64,000 bases of DNA from Dyadobacter psychrotolerans (GTDB lineage Bacteria > Bacteroidota > Bacteroidia > Cytophagales > Spirosomataceae). The stretch spans positions 1 through 64,000 of the forward strand of contig NZ_SMFL01000002.1 of the NCBI RefSeq assembly GCF_004349265.1. Reading direction: 5' to 3'. Below, piece after piece: positions 63,717 to 64,000 of this stretch. The notes under the pieces are model-generated. The model was not told where the DNA came from. It did no database searches and was given only the letters and a program-made list of their open reading frames with translations. The position numbers and the translations under genes were made by a program. The stretch's first letter is position 1. Every line of letters starts with the position of its first letter.

Positions 63717-64000
63717 ATGTGCGCAAAAATAAAAGTGGCAATTCTGGATGACTATCAAAATGTTTCTCAGGATTTTGCCGACTGGTCTGTTTTATCTGAT
63801 CAGGCTGATGTCGTTGTTTTTAATGAACCATTGACAAATATTGCAGAAAACCTGCATCCCTTTGAAATCGTGTGTGTGATGCGGGAACGAATGCCTTTGA
63901 ATAAAGCATTGCTTACCGCGCTGCCTAACCTGCGGCTGGTTGTTTCAACAGGATTCCGGAACGCTTCAATTGATATTCAGGCGGCAGAGGAGCTTGGCAT
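63717..64000 (+). CDS. D-isomer-specific 2-hydroxyacid dehydrogenase, N-terminal part (runs off the window)
   Basis: The frame is open from ATG 63717 to the window edge, 94 complete codons. It begins MCAKIKVAILDDYQNVSQDF and continues with the typical substrate-domain pieces FNEPLTN, VCVMRERMPLNKALLTALP and LVVSTGFRNASIDIQAAEE, as in 3-phosphoglycerate-dehydrogenase-like enzymes of this superfamily. The NAD-binding domain and active-site His/Glu lie beyond the right edge. Confidence 0.9.
   Translation, partial: MCAKIKVAILDDYQNVSQDFADWSVLSDQADVVVFNEPLTNIAENLHPFEIVCVMRERMPLNKALLTALPNLRLVVSTGFRNASIDIQAAEELG

Noticed and set aside
1-64000. tRNA, rRNA, CRISPR arrays, prophage and conjugation genes
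   Set aside because: No cloverleaf, conserved rRNA core, repeat-spacer array or phage or conjugation proteins were recognised by eye; tools were not available to exclude them fully.

Overview
The window looks like chromosomal DNA of a Cytophagales bacterium (Bacteroidota), probably Dyadobacter or a close relative. This is inferred from protein character: a SusC/SusD pair, sulfatases, a two-gene KdpD/histidine-kinase arrangement with a porin in the kdp operon, many lipoproteins and OmpA/TPR envelope proteins, and weak or absent Shine-Dalgarno sites. No rRNA, tRNA or CRISPR array was recognised.

Layout. 1-5.8 kb: a transposase remnant cut by the window edge, a frameshifted and an intact glycosyltransferase, a frameshifted C39 peptidase-ABC exporter and its HlyD-type partner. 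5.9-15.8 kb: a sulfated-glycan utilisation locus with SusC, SusD and two sulfatases on the plus strand and a third sulfatase divergent. 15.9-16.3 kb: a DUF2383-type four-helix protein. 16.8-26.4 kb: a K+-uptake operon (small helical protein, two tiny membrane peptides including KdpF, KdpA, KdpB, KdpC, porin, KdpD, histidine kinase). A PIN-domain toxin-antitoxin pair sits antisense between kdpB and kdpC. 26.8-27.5 kb: two small genes that share an operator-like sequence with the kdp operon.

28-37 kb is an accessory region of redox enzymes and small regulators: SDR plus AraC, RidA, membrane protein, NAD-binding epimerase-like protein, aldo/keto reductase, two HxlR regulators, YceI and an LLM flavin oxidoreductase. 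Three regulators here are broken: a Crp/Fnr gene with an in-frame stop, a Crp/Fnr N-terminal stub and an AraC C-terminal stub.

37-52.5 kb is the least familiar part: a LuxR-type regulator divergent from seven same-strand genes, all for exported proteins. They encode an Ig-like lipoprotein, three proteins sharing a small tandem domain (two of them beta-barrels), an OmpA-type protein, a 956-residue TPR protein, a coiled-coil/glycine-rich protein and an Ig-repeat zinc metalloprotease lipoprotein. I read this as one envelope or surface system that I cannot name, and it is the best candidate for an undescribed system.

52.6-64 kb: a Tat-type Gfo/Idh/MocA oxidoreductase, a Fic protein with operator repeats abutting its start codon, OmpA and TPR envelope proteins, a methyltransferase, a lone receiver, an Lnt-like protein, a dienelactone hydrolase, a second SDR-AraC pair and the start of a 2-hydroxyacid dehydrogenase running off the edge.
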